Below, piece by piece: positions 32,946 to 45,510 of a stretch of DNA of 64,000 bases. Made by a program: the position numbers and the translations under genes. Each line of letters starts with the position of its first letter. Position 1 is the first letter of the stretch. Source of the stretch: Lunularia cruciata (taxonomy: Eukaryota; Streptophyta; Marchantiopsida; Lunulariales; Lunulariaceae); the NCBI GenBank assembly GCA_948567375.1, contig OX419761.1, positions 30,010,501 through 30,074,500 of the forward strand, written 5' to 3'. Below the pieces are notes generated by a model that ran no database searches, was not told the origin of the DNA, and saw nothing but the letters and a program-made list of their open reading frames with translations.

Positions 32946-33880
32946 TTAAAATGAGCAAATGAACTTCCTATAGTACCCAACCATCTCCAAGAATTGGCAT
33001 AATGTTGTCAAGCTTGAAGGGAATGGAAGGTCTGAGATTTCCTTCACCTTCTCAGGATCAATTGCTAATTCATCCTTGGAGATGATGTGCCCCAAAAGTA
33101 AATCTTCTTCACATCCAAAAATGCACTTCTTTGGGTTGAGTGATGCATTTGCTTCATCTAAGTGTTGCAAGACCTTGATTATGTGCTCAAAGTGCTCTTA
33201 ATTGCTCCCATAGACACAAAACTTGTCAATGAAGTCTCTCACAAATTTCCCAATGAAAGGTTCAAATATCTTGTTCATGAGCCGTTGGAATGTGGCTGGA
33301 GCATTGCAAATCCCAAAAGGCATGACCTCAAAAGCGTAAGTTCCCCAAGGTGTGGTGAATGTGGTGAGTTGTTGATGCTTTGGTGCAATCTTGATTTGGT
33401 TATATCCATTATAACCATCTCCAAAATTGTACCTCTCATGACCTGCAACCTTCTCCAAGATCTCATCAATGAATGGCAACAGGTAGTAGTCCTTCTTGGT
33501 AACAATGTTGAGCTTCTTGTAATCCATACATACTCAAAGCTTGCCATTATTTTCTTCACAATCATAATTGGAGACACTTATTTTGAATTCTCCATCTCAA
33601 ACGTAAATCTTGCTTCTTTGAGTTTATCAATCTCCTCCTTCACAACCAAAGCTATTGCGGGGCTAATGTAATGTTGCTTTTGGCGGATTGGTCTTGCATG
33701 TGACTCACCTCTATCTATGCTCCTCCAAGGTGACTTCCTTCAGATCCTTGTAATTGAAAGCAAATACATGGATGAATTTGTTGAAAATTTACTCAAATCT
33801 CACTTTCTCCTCTTTGGTAACATTTGGACCATACTTGAGGGTAGATAACCTCCTCTCTATCTCATGAAGTGTCAATGGTG
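32946..33880 (-). pseudogene. Reverse transcriptase of minus-strand family B element
   Basis: Pieces at 33,198-33,577 (DYKKLNIVTKKDYYLLPF, NFGDGYNGYNQI, FGICNAPATFQRLM) and 32,946-33,170 (thumb/connection). The catalytic block reads DFIDKFCVYG where the plus-strand copy has VIDDFCVYG, so one of the two catalytic Asp residues is Lys. The remaining N-terminal part runs to about 33,880 with stops. Confidence 0.8.
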
Positions 33881-34126
33881 ATTAATCTAGGTCCTTAAAC
33901 CCTTTGGCTTAGGTGCAAAATCCATAGCACACAAGGGATACACATGTGAATCAGATTCAGATTCATCCTCCTTTGTGAAAGTCTCCTCTTCCATGCTTGT
34001 GTCCACACCTTAAGCTCCTTCTTCTAAATCTGACTCCCAATAATCAGAAGATGGTGTATCTGAATGTGAAGTGTTGGTGGTGTTAGTCACAAGAATTGTG
34101 ACTCTATGGTTGATGGCCCAATCCTT

Positions 34127-34365
34127 GAGTTAATCTTAATCTTAAATTTTATTAATAATCATATAATTTACCTTTATCTTCTACTTATAAATTCTTCAAT
34201 TTAATTGCAATCCATGAAAATCATTAAGGAATTATTTCACATCTCTCTATATAAACACTAAACTTCCCTAAAGCTTGAACACAGTATAGAACTTTGAAGA
34301 AATCAAGTAATGTTATAGAATCTAATATCTAAATTGATGTATATCCAATTAGGTTCTTCTTATAC

Positions 34366-34407
<42 letters not shown>

Positions 34408-34720
34408 CTTAACACTCCAAAATTAGAAATCAATAATTTTGAATATCCTTGTTGTAGATCTTCTAACCTTCATTTGATAAATTATGCATCCCTTTACCAC
34501 TTGTAGATATCAAGAAATATGAGAGAAAGAAACTTAAATTTAATTGAAATAAAGGAAATACATATATTAAGTTTATCTTGAACTAGAATATCATTATAGG
34601 GACTATAATATCTATATTTTTAAATAATTTACTTTTAAGTTTACAATGTAAAAAGGTTATGAAGAAAAGTAATTTAAGTTAAATTCTTTATTCAAATTGT
34701 AAAAGACCGAGACCGAGGAG
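34127..34720. other. AT-rich spacer with a (TA)n microsatellite
   Basis: No gene seen. A pure TA run of about 32 bp lies at 34,373-34,404. Confidence 0.7.
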
Positions 34721-35130
34721 AGAAATAGTAGAATGGAAACTCACATTGAGACACTTGAATATGGAAAAACTATGAATGCCTAGCATGAGTTTTGGCTCTT
34801 GTATTTATAGGGATCATACAAGGCTCTTGAGAAGCTTCTCAAGAAGCTTCCTTGAGCCGCTTTCTTGGAGTGCAACCCAAGTCAATTGGGAAGCTTCTCA
34901 AGAAGCTTTGTTGTAGAAGTAGTTTACTTGGCGTGCAACCTAAGCTAGTTGGAACCTTCTAGAAGCTACTTACTTGAGGTGCAAGCTAAGCTAGTCGAGA
35001 AGCTTCCCAAGAAGTTTCCTAGATATTTCTAGAATATTCTAGGCTAATTTGTCTTATTTGCTATTTCGTTAGCAAATAACTAACTTTGTCGTTAAACTCC
35101 ATATTGACACAAATCCAGCTACTCTTCTTA
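34720..35130 (-). repeat. Third copy of the hAT-like terminal repeat
   Basis: Same order as 24,040-24,490: GAGGAGAGAAATAGTAGAATGG, TTGTATTTATAGGG, several GAAGCTTCTCAAGAAGCTTC units, CTAGAATATTCTAGGC, ending near the reverse of TATGGAGTTTAACGACAAAG. No transposase nearby, so it is a solo end or a small non-autonomous derivative. Confidence 0.65.
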
Positions 35131-35689
35131 TTATTTCCTCTTGTTACATTTTCTTTTTGAGCTTCATTGTAATTCTATGCTCATCTTTATACAACTTAAT
35201 AATTGTATGTGATTATAATTGTATAATATTGTCTTTTTGACTATGGATTTATAGTTTTATTAGAAATCCAAAGAAAATTAGAATACAATTTATTAGAATC
35301 CAAATTTACGTTGTAAAAATTAGAATATAAAGTGGTTAATCAATCTATAATTTAATTGATATAGTAGGATACATATTTAGAATAGGATTAAAATGAGAGA
35401 AAAGGTGACCGTGTAGAAAATACTAAGGTCGGTTAAAATAGGATATGATGAAAATTAGGTTTTGGATTTAAATGGATGGTTTAAAGTATCAATAATAAAA
35501 CATCTAATGTGAATTTTTCATTGAAATTCAATGTATAAAGCTGACTCTAAACCATATTTTAGATTTGGATTGGATAATTTTGTCTGATTGATAAATGGAT
35601 AACACTCTTCAATGAGTTATTGAATATCAAGTTAGCTAATACATATGAATAATAGTAATTTTATTATAAAATAATTTACATGAAAAGGA

Positions 35690-36660
35690 AGGATAAATAG
35701 CTAAAAGAAGATAGATGTGGATCAAAACTTCTTTCATAGAAGCTTGGTCTAATAAAACCCAATATTACCAAGGTAAGCATAACATTGTAAAGAAGAGAAA
35801 AAGACCATATCAAGCACTACCTAGGAATACCTAAGTTCTAAGAAGGCTTTACTAAATAATATACAATACGGGAGTTAGTATAAGTCATACTACCTACACA
35901 TCATTAGAATATCTTAATAAGCATCACCTAGTTTGATTGCTCTCTTGTAGATTTCACAGTTACTACTCATTCTATACTAATGGATCTCATTCACATAAAT
36001 TAAGCTAAAAAGTATAAAAGTGAAAGTGATACTTTTTTTTTTTTTTTATATAACAATCTCATGCTCAATCTCTAATGTATATCTCATGTTAACCATATTT
36101 AACTCCAAGACTAAAGGAAGACAAACATGACCTTGCTTCATACTTCTATAGTATGAAGCAAGGTCACTTGTCCAAGAAGATGTGTAATTATCAACACTAA
36201 AGTTTCATCTTTTGTTGGAATAAGGTTATAATGTGTGCCATTATGACTTGGTCATCTATAATAATGTAAATTTTTCTCTCTAAGATGTCATTTGAGTATA
36301 CCAATGCTCCTCCCATGTTAGGTAACAAATCTCTTTTGACATTAGAGAAACAATATTTTTGATGTTATCATGTGTAGTAATCTTTGACCTCCATAAGGGC
36401 AATTACGCACTCTTTCTATATCTAAGATAATTTCATACTCCTAATTACATAACAAAGATGTAGATGGGCAAATCAAACCTAAGCAACATGTCATTATTGT
36501 AGATAAAGTAGCCTATGCAAGAGAAATTAGTTGGTATGAGTGAAAACCATGATGCCTTAATCTATAGTCAAGCTAGGATCCCAATGCTTGAATCTCTGCC
36601 TAGCTATAGTAAAGATAAGCCCTAATAGCTTAAGGAATGGACGAGTCAACTAAAAGAAAA
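35690..36660. repeat. Dispersed repeat R, diverged copy 1
   Basis: Related to 41,330-41,580, 42,250-43,030 and 57,950-58,780: all share a block like AGAAGGATGG-GAAG-CCCCATCAAGC, later CATCACCTAG-GATTGCTCTC, then AAAGTGAGAGTGGTATCTA. This copy is the most diverged. It contains a poly-T run near 36,036 and a perfect hairpin at 36,129. Element type not recognised. Confidence 0.45.
36129..36165. repeat. Perfect 16-bp inverted repeat (hairpin)
   Basis: GACCTTGCTTCATACT, a 5-base loop TCTAT, then its exact reverse complement. Lies inside repeat R. Confidence 0.9.
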
Positions 36661-39224
36661 GGTAAGGCCTACTGAATGACAAACTTGAGTATAATCAAAA
36701 GGTATAGAAGTAGAGTATGGAAGATCTTTTGCTTCTTTATTATCTTTCATATGTTATAATAATGTATATAGAGGACAAGACCTATTATCCATCTTAATCA
36801 CAAAACTCCAAAAGACAAGCTTCTTAGCAATCACAAGTAAGAGCAAAGTAAAAATACAATCAAATTACCTAAAAAGGTTGCAAGTGCTCCTCATTTTATG
36901 GATAATAGGCATGAACTTCCACATAATATGGGTAAATACATTTGCTTGAGTGCTTAGTCCCTTACAATGCACTCCAAATGTTCTAATCCTATAATGTCAC
37001 CAAAGATTATTTGCTTTTTATCCTTCGATCAAAAGCTCCAAGCAAAATAAGAACAAAAGAGAGTAACAACCATATAACATAGATTGGTTGACAAGTAATT
37101 TAAGAGGAAAGTTTAACACAGCCACCTTTGGATGCACTAATTAAGGAAAGCTATCCATATATAGTACATCCTTTCCAAGAGTGGTATCTAAGTGGTACAA
37201 AATAAAGTCACAGTACCAACTTGTACATGAGCTATGAATAAATTTAATCCACCCTTTTGAAGTTCAAGATAAAGAGAGATCACTGAGGAGACAATATCCT
37301 ATAATACAATACATTTACTCTCAAAATTTGAAGATGAAGTTGTGTAGTCAAGTGATCTAAGACATCCATAACCTAGTCTACAAGACCCACAATGTGAATG
37401 ACTTCCACCAAAGAGAGAAAGACACAAATTGGGATAATCATCATAGCCTATTGTATTCCTATGGTAGATTAGAGAATAGTGACCCTCTCTCGTGAGAAGC
37501 TTCTGCAAAGTAGAAAAAGAAGAACCATAAAAGGAGTGAATAAGGCTTGCCAAAGATCCACCAACTTACCTAAGCTCCTAAGAACTATATGAAGATTTAT
37601 CAGAAGTATTCTATGATATTCACCTTTCAAATAAGCTAAATGGGATGAATATTTTAGAATATTCCAATGAGAAGACGTATTTCTTCACACCTTTAGGATG
37701 TAGCGACTCCAAACTGATGTTAACAAAGTGTTATTAGAAGAGAAAATAATACTCTATACAAGATGGAATAAAACATAACCAAACAAAAAATTACTAAATG
37801 GAGATAAATACGATACATTAGTAGACTAGGAATAGTCATTTAGTAGTCCATTAAAATAAATTCCTTAATAAGTAGCTAAGATCCTCTAATTTTCTTTCGA
37901 GAAGCTTTTAGATTGATTTACAAGGGAATAAACAGTAATATAAGATATGCATTTCCTATTCAATATTCATATAATGAGAAGTATGTTTGGGTGGAAAAAC
38001 AGAAATATTGGATGTTGCAAGTGAGTTCAAAGAAGTAACGGTGGCATTGAATTATTTAAGTTTTCAAAACTGCAGCATGTTACTTGTGCGATGACTTATC
38101 CTATGTGACGTATCCAAATCAACTTTATGCATATTAACGAAACCCTATAGAATGATCAATAGCTATATATGATATAGTTGGACTGATATAGGTTTGGGAA
38201 AGAAAGTTGTGAAATATTGACCTCAATCCCTTATTTCTTATATCTTTTGGAATATTTGTTTCCATCCCTACGATGTTTGAACAGTTAAATGTGCGATCGG
38301 TGCATGTCCACAACCTTCTGAATATATTCATTTATATTCCTTATACATTCATAGTAAATGCTTTCATGGTCAGGTGTTTTATTGGTTATATCTTACTGTA
38401 ATGCTTCTTGATATAATCTTTTATTGTGTGATATACTTCGTACCGGCATGCGCAATTTGATATAGGACATGTACATTTCCCAATCTCTGTATTAATTCTT
38501 ATATAAGAATTCTTTAGATAATCCAATTTGAAATCACATCGTCCAAATACGCTTCGAAAATGATAATGCAAGTTTTGGATATGAAAGATTTGGAACTTAT
38601 AAAATCAGATGTATTGATTTAACATTATCCTACCATGCGTACTCAGAATTGGATTTACTTGCTAGGGGCTTCAAGCATGCAAGACCAGTGTGCCATTGTA
38701 TCTTGAATTTTGTATAAATGGATTAGAACGAGAATCTCCTGATATAAAAGAAACTTCCAAATTGTTATCTGGACGACGCAAAATAATTATGAACGCCAAG
38801 CGAAGTGTATGATCACGATGAAATTTTAATTTAGAGATTTATTGTAATGGTTAATACGTGAGTTAGTAGTTTATTGATTTCACAAAAATATTAAGACTGA
38901 TATGAAGTTGATGTGGAAAATGAGTGGTCAGAAAAATAATTCTCAGTTCAAGTATTTACATTTTCCTCTTGTAGACTAATTTTCAGAATGAAATTGAAAA
39001 AACGGACAGTAAATCAAACAGAGATGAAAATGTAAAATGATAAAGGTAAGTAGAAAAGAAAAAGAAATTTAGAGAAAGAATTAGACAAAAGGATGACAGA
39101 TGGAAAAGAAACAGTGTGAACATATATTCTTACGAGAACTGTACTTACGGGATTGAATGTGATTCTGAAGGTCTTATTTGAGTCAGATACTGGAATAATT
39201 TTAGGGTATTGTTAAATAGATATT
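36661..39224. other. Gene-free AT-rich DNA
   Basis: About 2.5 kb without a recognisable gene. Short minus frames at 37,299-37,553, 38,134-38,331 and 38,386-38,571 show no family motif and no exon context. Confidence 0.5.
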
Positions 39225-39345
39225 CTCATTTTATTAAAACGACCCAACGTGCACCGGGTTGAAGTCACCATGACTTTTGTGTGAGTCGTCGTAATACCGG
39301 GTACGTGAAGAGCACATACTATGGTGCGAGTTTTAATAAAATGAG
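39225..39345. mobile_element. MITE-like hairpin element with CTCATTTTATTAAAAC ends
   Basis: 121 bp bounded by the perfect 16-bp inverted repeat CTCATTTTATTAAAAC / GTTTTAATAAAATGAG. The interior is GC-richer and contains ACCGGGTTGAAGTCACC and ATACCGGGTACGTG. No clear flanking duplication was seen. Two more copies of the end motif stand in tandem at 39,692-39,723, followed by a similar CCGG-containing stretch. Confidence 0.55.
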
Positions 39346-40404
39346 GGGTCCGATTCAACAATACACTAATTTTTAAGAGCAAATTCGTCGCGACGGTGTA
39401 GTTTGTGACATGGTTCTACTATCAAGCATCTTCAATGTTAATAGTGAATATATTCTAAGACTTACCACGATTTACATAGATGTAGTTCAAACAAGGAATC
39501 TCCTGGTGGAGTTTTTCCTACAAAAAAGTGGTAGAATTTGGTTTCATGCTAGAGTTACTACATTACATTTGTAAACTTTTCTTTTCTGTGTGGTTGGATT
39601 GTTGAGTAACATAATCAAGATAGAAATTAAATTAATGAGAGAAAACTAACTCAGTAATTCATTTGTGGAAATAAATGACATTCAATTACCCTTCATTTTA
39701 TTAAAACTCCTCATTTTATTAAGATTATACCGGAGACGAGGTAAGAACTCGTCGCATGCGCAGTTCATGTTATTCCGGGCATCGACAAGTCAGTTTCATA
39801 CTTGAGAGCTTCTCTCTAGTAACTCATGCTTAAATCTGCGTTGCATCTTATGCAGGAGGCAATAGTCGCAGGGGATGGTCATAACTTAGTCACAGTCGCA
39901 TCCAATCGACGGCAGTGAGCTTCCTAGGCAGAAGCAGGCGAGATTGCATTCCAAATGATACATGCCGGACTGCTGATATGGAGCTTGCTTATTCGGAACT
40001 TAGGGTTTCGGTTTCTGGAAAGCACCATCCTGCAATCGGCTGTTGCATGGCAGCTTGCAGATGGCCACTTCACATGGCTCGGTGATGTCTGGCAGTTTTG
40101 ACGTCCGTTAGGTTTTAAACAAATATCTTTAGGTCTCCATGGGAGGGCACATGTCCGGCAAATAATTTGGACGAACTTTATACATATAAATATACAGGTT
40201 AGGACAGTCACTTTGTATTATTGACTGGTACTAACAGGTAATCAGTTCAACTGGGTATGACAAGTAAGAAAATCAGGATTTATAAATATCAATATTTATG
40301 ATTCTCACGAATAGAAGAAGATTCATTGGATTCAGCTATTAGTCTTCTCTCATAAATTAAGATGAATTTTTATAATCTCAAATTTTTTTTATTGGAATCC
40401 TAAA

Positions 40405-40660
40405 TAGAAATTTTCATGGAGTTAACCACCTTATCGACATTATCGAGGGGAAAAATAATTTTTGAACAAAAGGAAAATATTGCACCCGAAGTTCAGGAAC
40501 TGGTTTTGGATAGCAAAGAATTATTCCATTGAGTCCAAAATGGAAAATTTCATGGAGTTAACCATATTGTAAAGGGGAAAAACAATTTATGAACAAAAGG
40601 AAGATACGGTACCCGAGTTCTGGAACCGGTTATGGATAGCAAAGAATTATTCTATTTGTG
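40405..40660. repeat. Imperfect tandem duplication, about 128-bp unit
   Basis: Two diverged units, each with TTTCATGGAGTTAACCA, AGGGGAAAAA, GAACAAAAGGAA and TGGATAGCAAAGAATTATTC in the same order. Confidence 0.75.
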
Positions 40661-40950
40661 TTGAAGCTCGAAAGTCAAAATTAAAACAGTTTATGTATTT
40701 GCTTGGAAAGGCGATAGGCTCGCATTGTAAAGGGGAAAACTTAACCTGTCATAGAACAAAACGGGAAATATGAAAATTCTATTGTTCGTTATATCACCCA
40801 ACCCACTAACCTAGAAAATCAAGCGGCCAAAAGGGCTCAAACGGAGCTAGAGCTGCCTGACATATAGGCTCCCGGCAGAATGTTTGAATGTCAGGTAGAC
40901 CTGAATGCATGTGAACTTCGTCAAAACTCATATGCAAGTGAGGTCTCCGT

Positions 40951-41385
40951 CATGACTTTCATGTGACTTCTTTAAGTTCAAAGTTCATGTGAACTTATGT
41001 TTATGGGTTACGATCCCTTATGAAATCATTAACCTGATTACTGCAGTATATGACGATGAGTACACTTCTACAATTCAGCTAGTTGAGAAATAGTCATGTA
41101 AATATTCATCTCTTCATGAAAGTGACAAAGACACCCACATAGAACACATGAAGGATTGATAGACCCCATGACTTTCATGTGACTTCTTTAAGTTCAAAGT
41201 TCATGTGAACTTATGTTTATGGGTTACGATCCCTTATGAAATCATTAACCTGATTACTGCAGCATATGACGATGAGTACACTTCTACAATTCAGCTAGTT
41301 GAGCTATAGTCATATAAATATTCATCTCTTCATGAAAGTGACAAAGACACCCACATAGAACACATGAAGGATTGATAGACCCCAT
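40951..41385. repeat. Tandem duplication, 217-bp unit, nearly identical
   Basis: The unit starting CATGACTTTCATGTGACTTC at 40,951 repeats from 41,168 with only a few differences (for example GCAGTATATG against GCAGCATATG), so the duplication is recent. Confidence 0.92.
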
Positions 41386-41990
41386 CATGTGATACAAAGG
41401 AGAGACAAAAGAAGTACAATGGAACGAGGCCCAATAGTATCGATCTGAGATATTTACTTTACCGCACCTAAGATATTCGAGTTATGCAAATCTTAAGGTC
41501 TACAACCCCACAAATCACCAGAACATCCAAAGAAACATCACCTAGAGTTTGCTCACGGTTTGCTCTCTTATGGATTATACCGGCCAGTAAAATTCTGATG
41601 GAACTCCGTCGAATTTCCGTCAGAATTATATTTGCGAACTTTGTCTTTTAGTGTGCCGCTGGAGCCCGAAAAAAAGGCCATGTGAATCGCGTAAGAGACT
41701 CGATACCTGTAAAAATTCACCTGATCTATACCCGATACGACATCGCTGGAACCTCTACGTAAACAGTCCGAATTCCATCACTCAGCCAAATCTTCCCATT
41801 GAGATACATGCCCGTGTAGGACTATGAGAAGGCAGTAATTAGCATACAGATAGACGAAAACGAACTTGAAGTGCTTTCATCATCAGACAAGGTAGCTGCT
41901 TTGAATTTATTTCAAAACACAGTGTCCACCTGTTAGAGACATTGCAGACAGTAGAGATCAGTGGAGATTATGAAATTTGACTCACATCTT
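41386..41990. repeat. Repeat R copy 2 and unassigned flank
   Basis: 41,330-41,580 matches repeat R (AGAGACAAAAGAAGTACAATGG, GAGATATTTACTTTACC, CATCACCTAGAG). From 41,580 to 41,990 nothing recognisable is seen. Confidence 0.45.
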
Positions 41991-42249
41991 TATTCATCTC
42001 GGAAGCGTGAACAGTCTGGTTTTAGGGTTCAACCGCGCCACCCATAGGTCCCACTCCCGCGCTTGTACCCGACCCGGTTTCTTTCAATTGCGAATATGGA
42101 ATAAAAAATATATTTTGAATGGGAAAGGTAGATAGATATATTTTATTTTATTGAAATTTGGAAATACTTATAAAAATTGTCTATAATGTACAAACTATTA
42201 CAATTATATGTTTATAAATTAACAGAGAAGTCTATAACTTAAAAGCATG

Positions 42250-43030
42250 AAAATTAAATTTTGAAGTAGAAAGCCTTCCTCATAGAACACAAGAAGGATG
42301 GGAAGGCTCCATCAAGCCCTACAAAAGAGAGACAAAAGAGTTAGAATGGAGCTTAGGCTCCGATATATTGATATGAGATATCTGTTTTATTTGACTTAAG
42401 ATATCTGAGCTATACAAGTTGTAAGGTCTACAAACTACAAGGGATTAGGATGAAGCATCAAACATCCCCTAGAGTGATTGCTCTCCTAGGGATTACCTCC
42501 TCTCAATACTCTATGTAGAGTAATAGACACATGCTGTCTAAAATATATTACAAAGTGTGAGAGTGGTATCTAGTGGCATCTAATATGATAAACTCTCAAG
42601 CCCTCCCCGACAAGTGTGTCAATAGTGATGTTCATAGCTCCAAATAGCTCCAAATAGCTCCAAGCCTAGAGGAACAAAAATGGGACCATGCTACTTACCC
42701 CTATACTTGGAGACCTTGCATGTTGCACCACCACTTGCCGCCCATCCAAGAGGATAAGTAATCACTCCTTCCAAAATTGTATCACATGTAGAGTACATAA
42801 CCACAACATCCTCCACTATCACTTTATCATCTTAGATCAAATATAAATCTACTATAACACATGTCATTAGCCAAGAATGTAAATGTTCCTTCCAAGCATG
42901 GTATCCACTCTATCACGACATAGCAAACACTATATCTTTAATGGAATCATGGATAATTATACTCCCGCTTCTAGCAAACACTATATCCTTGATGGAATCA
43001 TGGGTCGTTATCTCCCGCTTCTGTTGTCCT
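42250..43030. repeat. Repeat R copy 3
   Basis: Longest clear copy: CATAGAACACAAGAAGGATGG at the left, CATCCCCTAGAGTGATTGCTC, TGTCTAAAATATATTACAAAG, then CCCATCCAAGAGGATAAG. Matches 57,950-58,780. It contains small tandem repeats: ATAGCTCCAA three times at 42,636 and a duplicated block TAGCAAACACTATATC at 42,907 and 42,974. Confidence 0.55.
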
Positions 43031-44080
43031 ATATCCATAAGGACACCTTTAAAAACTAAACCAGACTAATAAAAGTTAAAATTACTGCCACGGTTCTATC
43101 GACTAAGCTAATCGCCAGGTTTGTCTGCTAAGCATATCTTCCACTTTCTGGTTACTAAATTCGATGTAAAAGTAAATACGGTTTTAAGTAAGAACGTTGG
43201 AAGCGATATGCAGTACGAAGATGCAACTGTTTTGCAAAAATGAAATGGTCCTGAACTTATCGAGGACATATAAAATCAGGCGAGGCGTTGGTCCAGCCCA
43301 ATAATCCAAATTTATAGTCTTCTACTGTACAAGGGATTGCAGAGGTAGATACAAGTCGTTAGAAACTGAACCACCAGCACAAATCTCGTAACATCAGGAT
43401 TCGTTGGAAGCAACGACTCCCTTGCTTCTTGAATCAATAACAACTTGCAGTCGGGCATCACGGTAGACCTCGACTCTGACAAGCATGCTCATGCTCTTGA
43501 GTTATATCGGCTCTAAGTGGCAGGAATCATGGTCCAGAGTATAAATCTGATAGCAGTACTATAATTTTTTATCAAGTTGCCTCCCTACTTGCGAATGCAC
43601 AGTGCCATGAGCTCGAAGGGGTTGAGAACTAAACCTTGATCGTGACCCTGCAGGCTCAGGCAATGGGCATGAGATTTTTCATTTGAGGTAAACCATTGTC
43701 ACTGCATGGAATCATCAACGTTGGTTCTTGCAAGTTGGAAAAGATTTGAAATGGTAATCAGTCCTCCGAAATAAATGGTGAGAACGCCATCAAACGCGAA
43801 TCGTAGTAACCCTACTAATCTGAAACCTTAATTAGTCATATACAAATCGAATTAAAAGAAAAGATTGATGGTTACATCCTATTTGTCAGTTTAAATTAAT
43901 AAGGTGATCGGTAAGTGAGTGCCGACGTTGACTTTATCCAAAATAGTCTGTGCTGACTGTTTGGGTTGGTTATTTCTGAACAAACTTCTATATTTCCTGG
44001 TTCGCTGTTCGATGTGGTATGAGGCTTAACCATGTAGAAGTTAGAATTATGTCTTAAATGCCTACATTTTTTAGCAATGG
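43031..44080. other. No recognisable feature
   Basis: GC content rises toward the host-gene island. No exon chain or repeat was identified on either strand. Confidence 0.4.
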
Positions 44081-44089
44081 CAGACATCG

Positions 44090-44660
44090 AACTGAGGAGG
44101 TGTTATCCTCTCGCAGGGATTTTCTTATACATCCTGATGCTTGCCTCTGTTACGTGACATGTGAGATTTGTCACTCGCATGGCGCGGTAGCAATTTGGCA
44201 AGAGCTGATGGAATTTTACCATGAATTAAGTGAAGACCCACTCTGTAGGTACATCGGAGTCAAACTTGCTATGCTTTTCTGCTAGCTAACTATAATAGCT
44301 GCTTCAATCACTAGAATGTTTTTGAACTCTTGGTTTATTGCAGGGCATACTGCTGTACTATTACTTGCTGAATTATCGATCGACGTCCAAATCTCGTCAC
44401 CCAACAATGAGCAGGACCCAGTCTTTCCTCTCGTGGAAAAGCAACGAAAGCTGAGGACTAATCGCCCGCATCCGAACTTGCACCATGCCCATTACTATAA
44501 ACCAAAGACCCAAGTACGGCCCCCCACACCCTTCGGATTCGAGGATACAATTATGTTCTCGCGAGACGCTCCGACCATAAACTGCAACTCGCCTTCTTCC
44601 TGCCGAGGAAAGAGACGCATTGACACTTTTCGTGTATCTCGTGACAGGTCAATTATCCGA
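44090..44660 (+). other. Unidentified coding-like segments, possible two exons
   Basis: A frame within 44,058-44,285 reads CEICHSHGAVAIWQELMEFY and HELSEDPL. After a possible donor near 44,244 and an acceptor TTTATTGCAG at 44,332-44,341, a second open stretch continues as HTAVLLLAELSIDVQ and TPFGFEDTIMFSRDAP, to a possible donor GACAGGTCAAT near 44,650. Splicing in phase is possible (T|GTAGGT donor). Codon pattern looks protein-like but I do not recognise the family. A real gene, a decayed gene and chance are all possible. Confidence 0.3.
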
Positions 44661-45084
44661 GGCGTTAGTGATGTAAATCTCAGGTTTAACCTCTTCCTAC
44701 TCTGGTTAGAGAACCGAAACTGCTCGAATGGAACTGGTCACTTACACTAATTCGAATTGAAAATTCTGGCAAGCTTCATCCAGAGTATTCTTAGGTTATG
44801 AGTTCGAGAATTCGTCGTCAAGGTCTTCGTCAGTCAGAAAAACTCACACAAATACCATGAGTGACCGATACCGTGTGGACTGATCATAAAACCATGCATG
44901 TTGAGCCAAACACTGAGGTCCATTTCCTTATAGTAGGTAAAGGACACTTCACGAAGTGGCCATGTTGCGGTACTAGTACTTAAGACACATGTGACAACAG
45001 ACAATTCTATGCTGGCCGCTGCTTCACATGAGTCGATACTCTTGCATCAATCCTTATAAATTGTGAGTATTCCATTTGTTCAAG

Positions 45085-45510
45085 CAGGGGTTCTTTCATG
45101 CTTGAAACTTGGACGTTTGAACTTTGCACGATTGTTGACGCAGTCGTTCAAAGTGAGAGAGCTGTCAGACTGATATATACATTTGTTAACAGAATCCGCA
45201 CTCAGGAGCAGCGGGAGATGGAAATCTTGTTTCCGATATCGATGTTCGTCTTGCTTTGATAAAGATTGAGAGTTTGCGTTGTCTAATCACACAAATGAGG
45301 ACGACGGAATTCAACCAGCAGTCAATCTCTCGTGGTGGATACATTCACAATTTTTCCATACCACAATGTCACATCCATTTCTTATCAGAACCCTTCATGA
45401 TCAGACGACGCAAACTCTTTATTCTTATCAACGCAATATAACAATGCTGAAAGTGTATTCTGCTGGCTCACAAAGTGCAGATGCTAGTCTGAAGTCGGGG
45501 AGGAGCTAAA
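45085..45510 (+). other. Unidentified coding-like stretch
   Basis: After an acceptor-like AAGCAG (45,085) an open frame reads MLETWTFELCTIVDAVVQSE and continues to TGA near 45,258. Overlapping frames at 45,256-45,441 and 45,279-45,509 follow. It could belong with the segments at 44.1-44.7 kb. No family recognised; frame changes suggest decay. Confidence 0.25.

Larger units (their letters stand above)
29574..34126 (-). mobile_element. Family B Ty3/gypsy element, 5'-truncated, minus strand
   Basis: Keeps the 3' LTR (29,574-30,305), integrase, RNase H, reverse transcriptase and the acidic linker, then stops at 34,126 inside the protease-linker region. Protease, gag and 5' LTR are gone. Sequence follows the plus-strand family B copy closely. 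A solo family A LTR is inserted in the integrase (31,081-31,795). It supplies the empty-site sequence for TGTG copy A: GGAGTTGGGAGGAAGAC without an insert, near 30,415. Confidence 0.85.
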
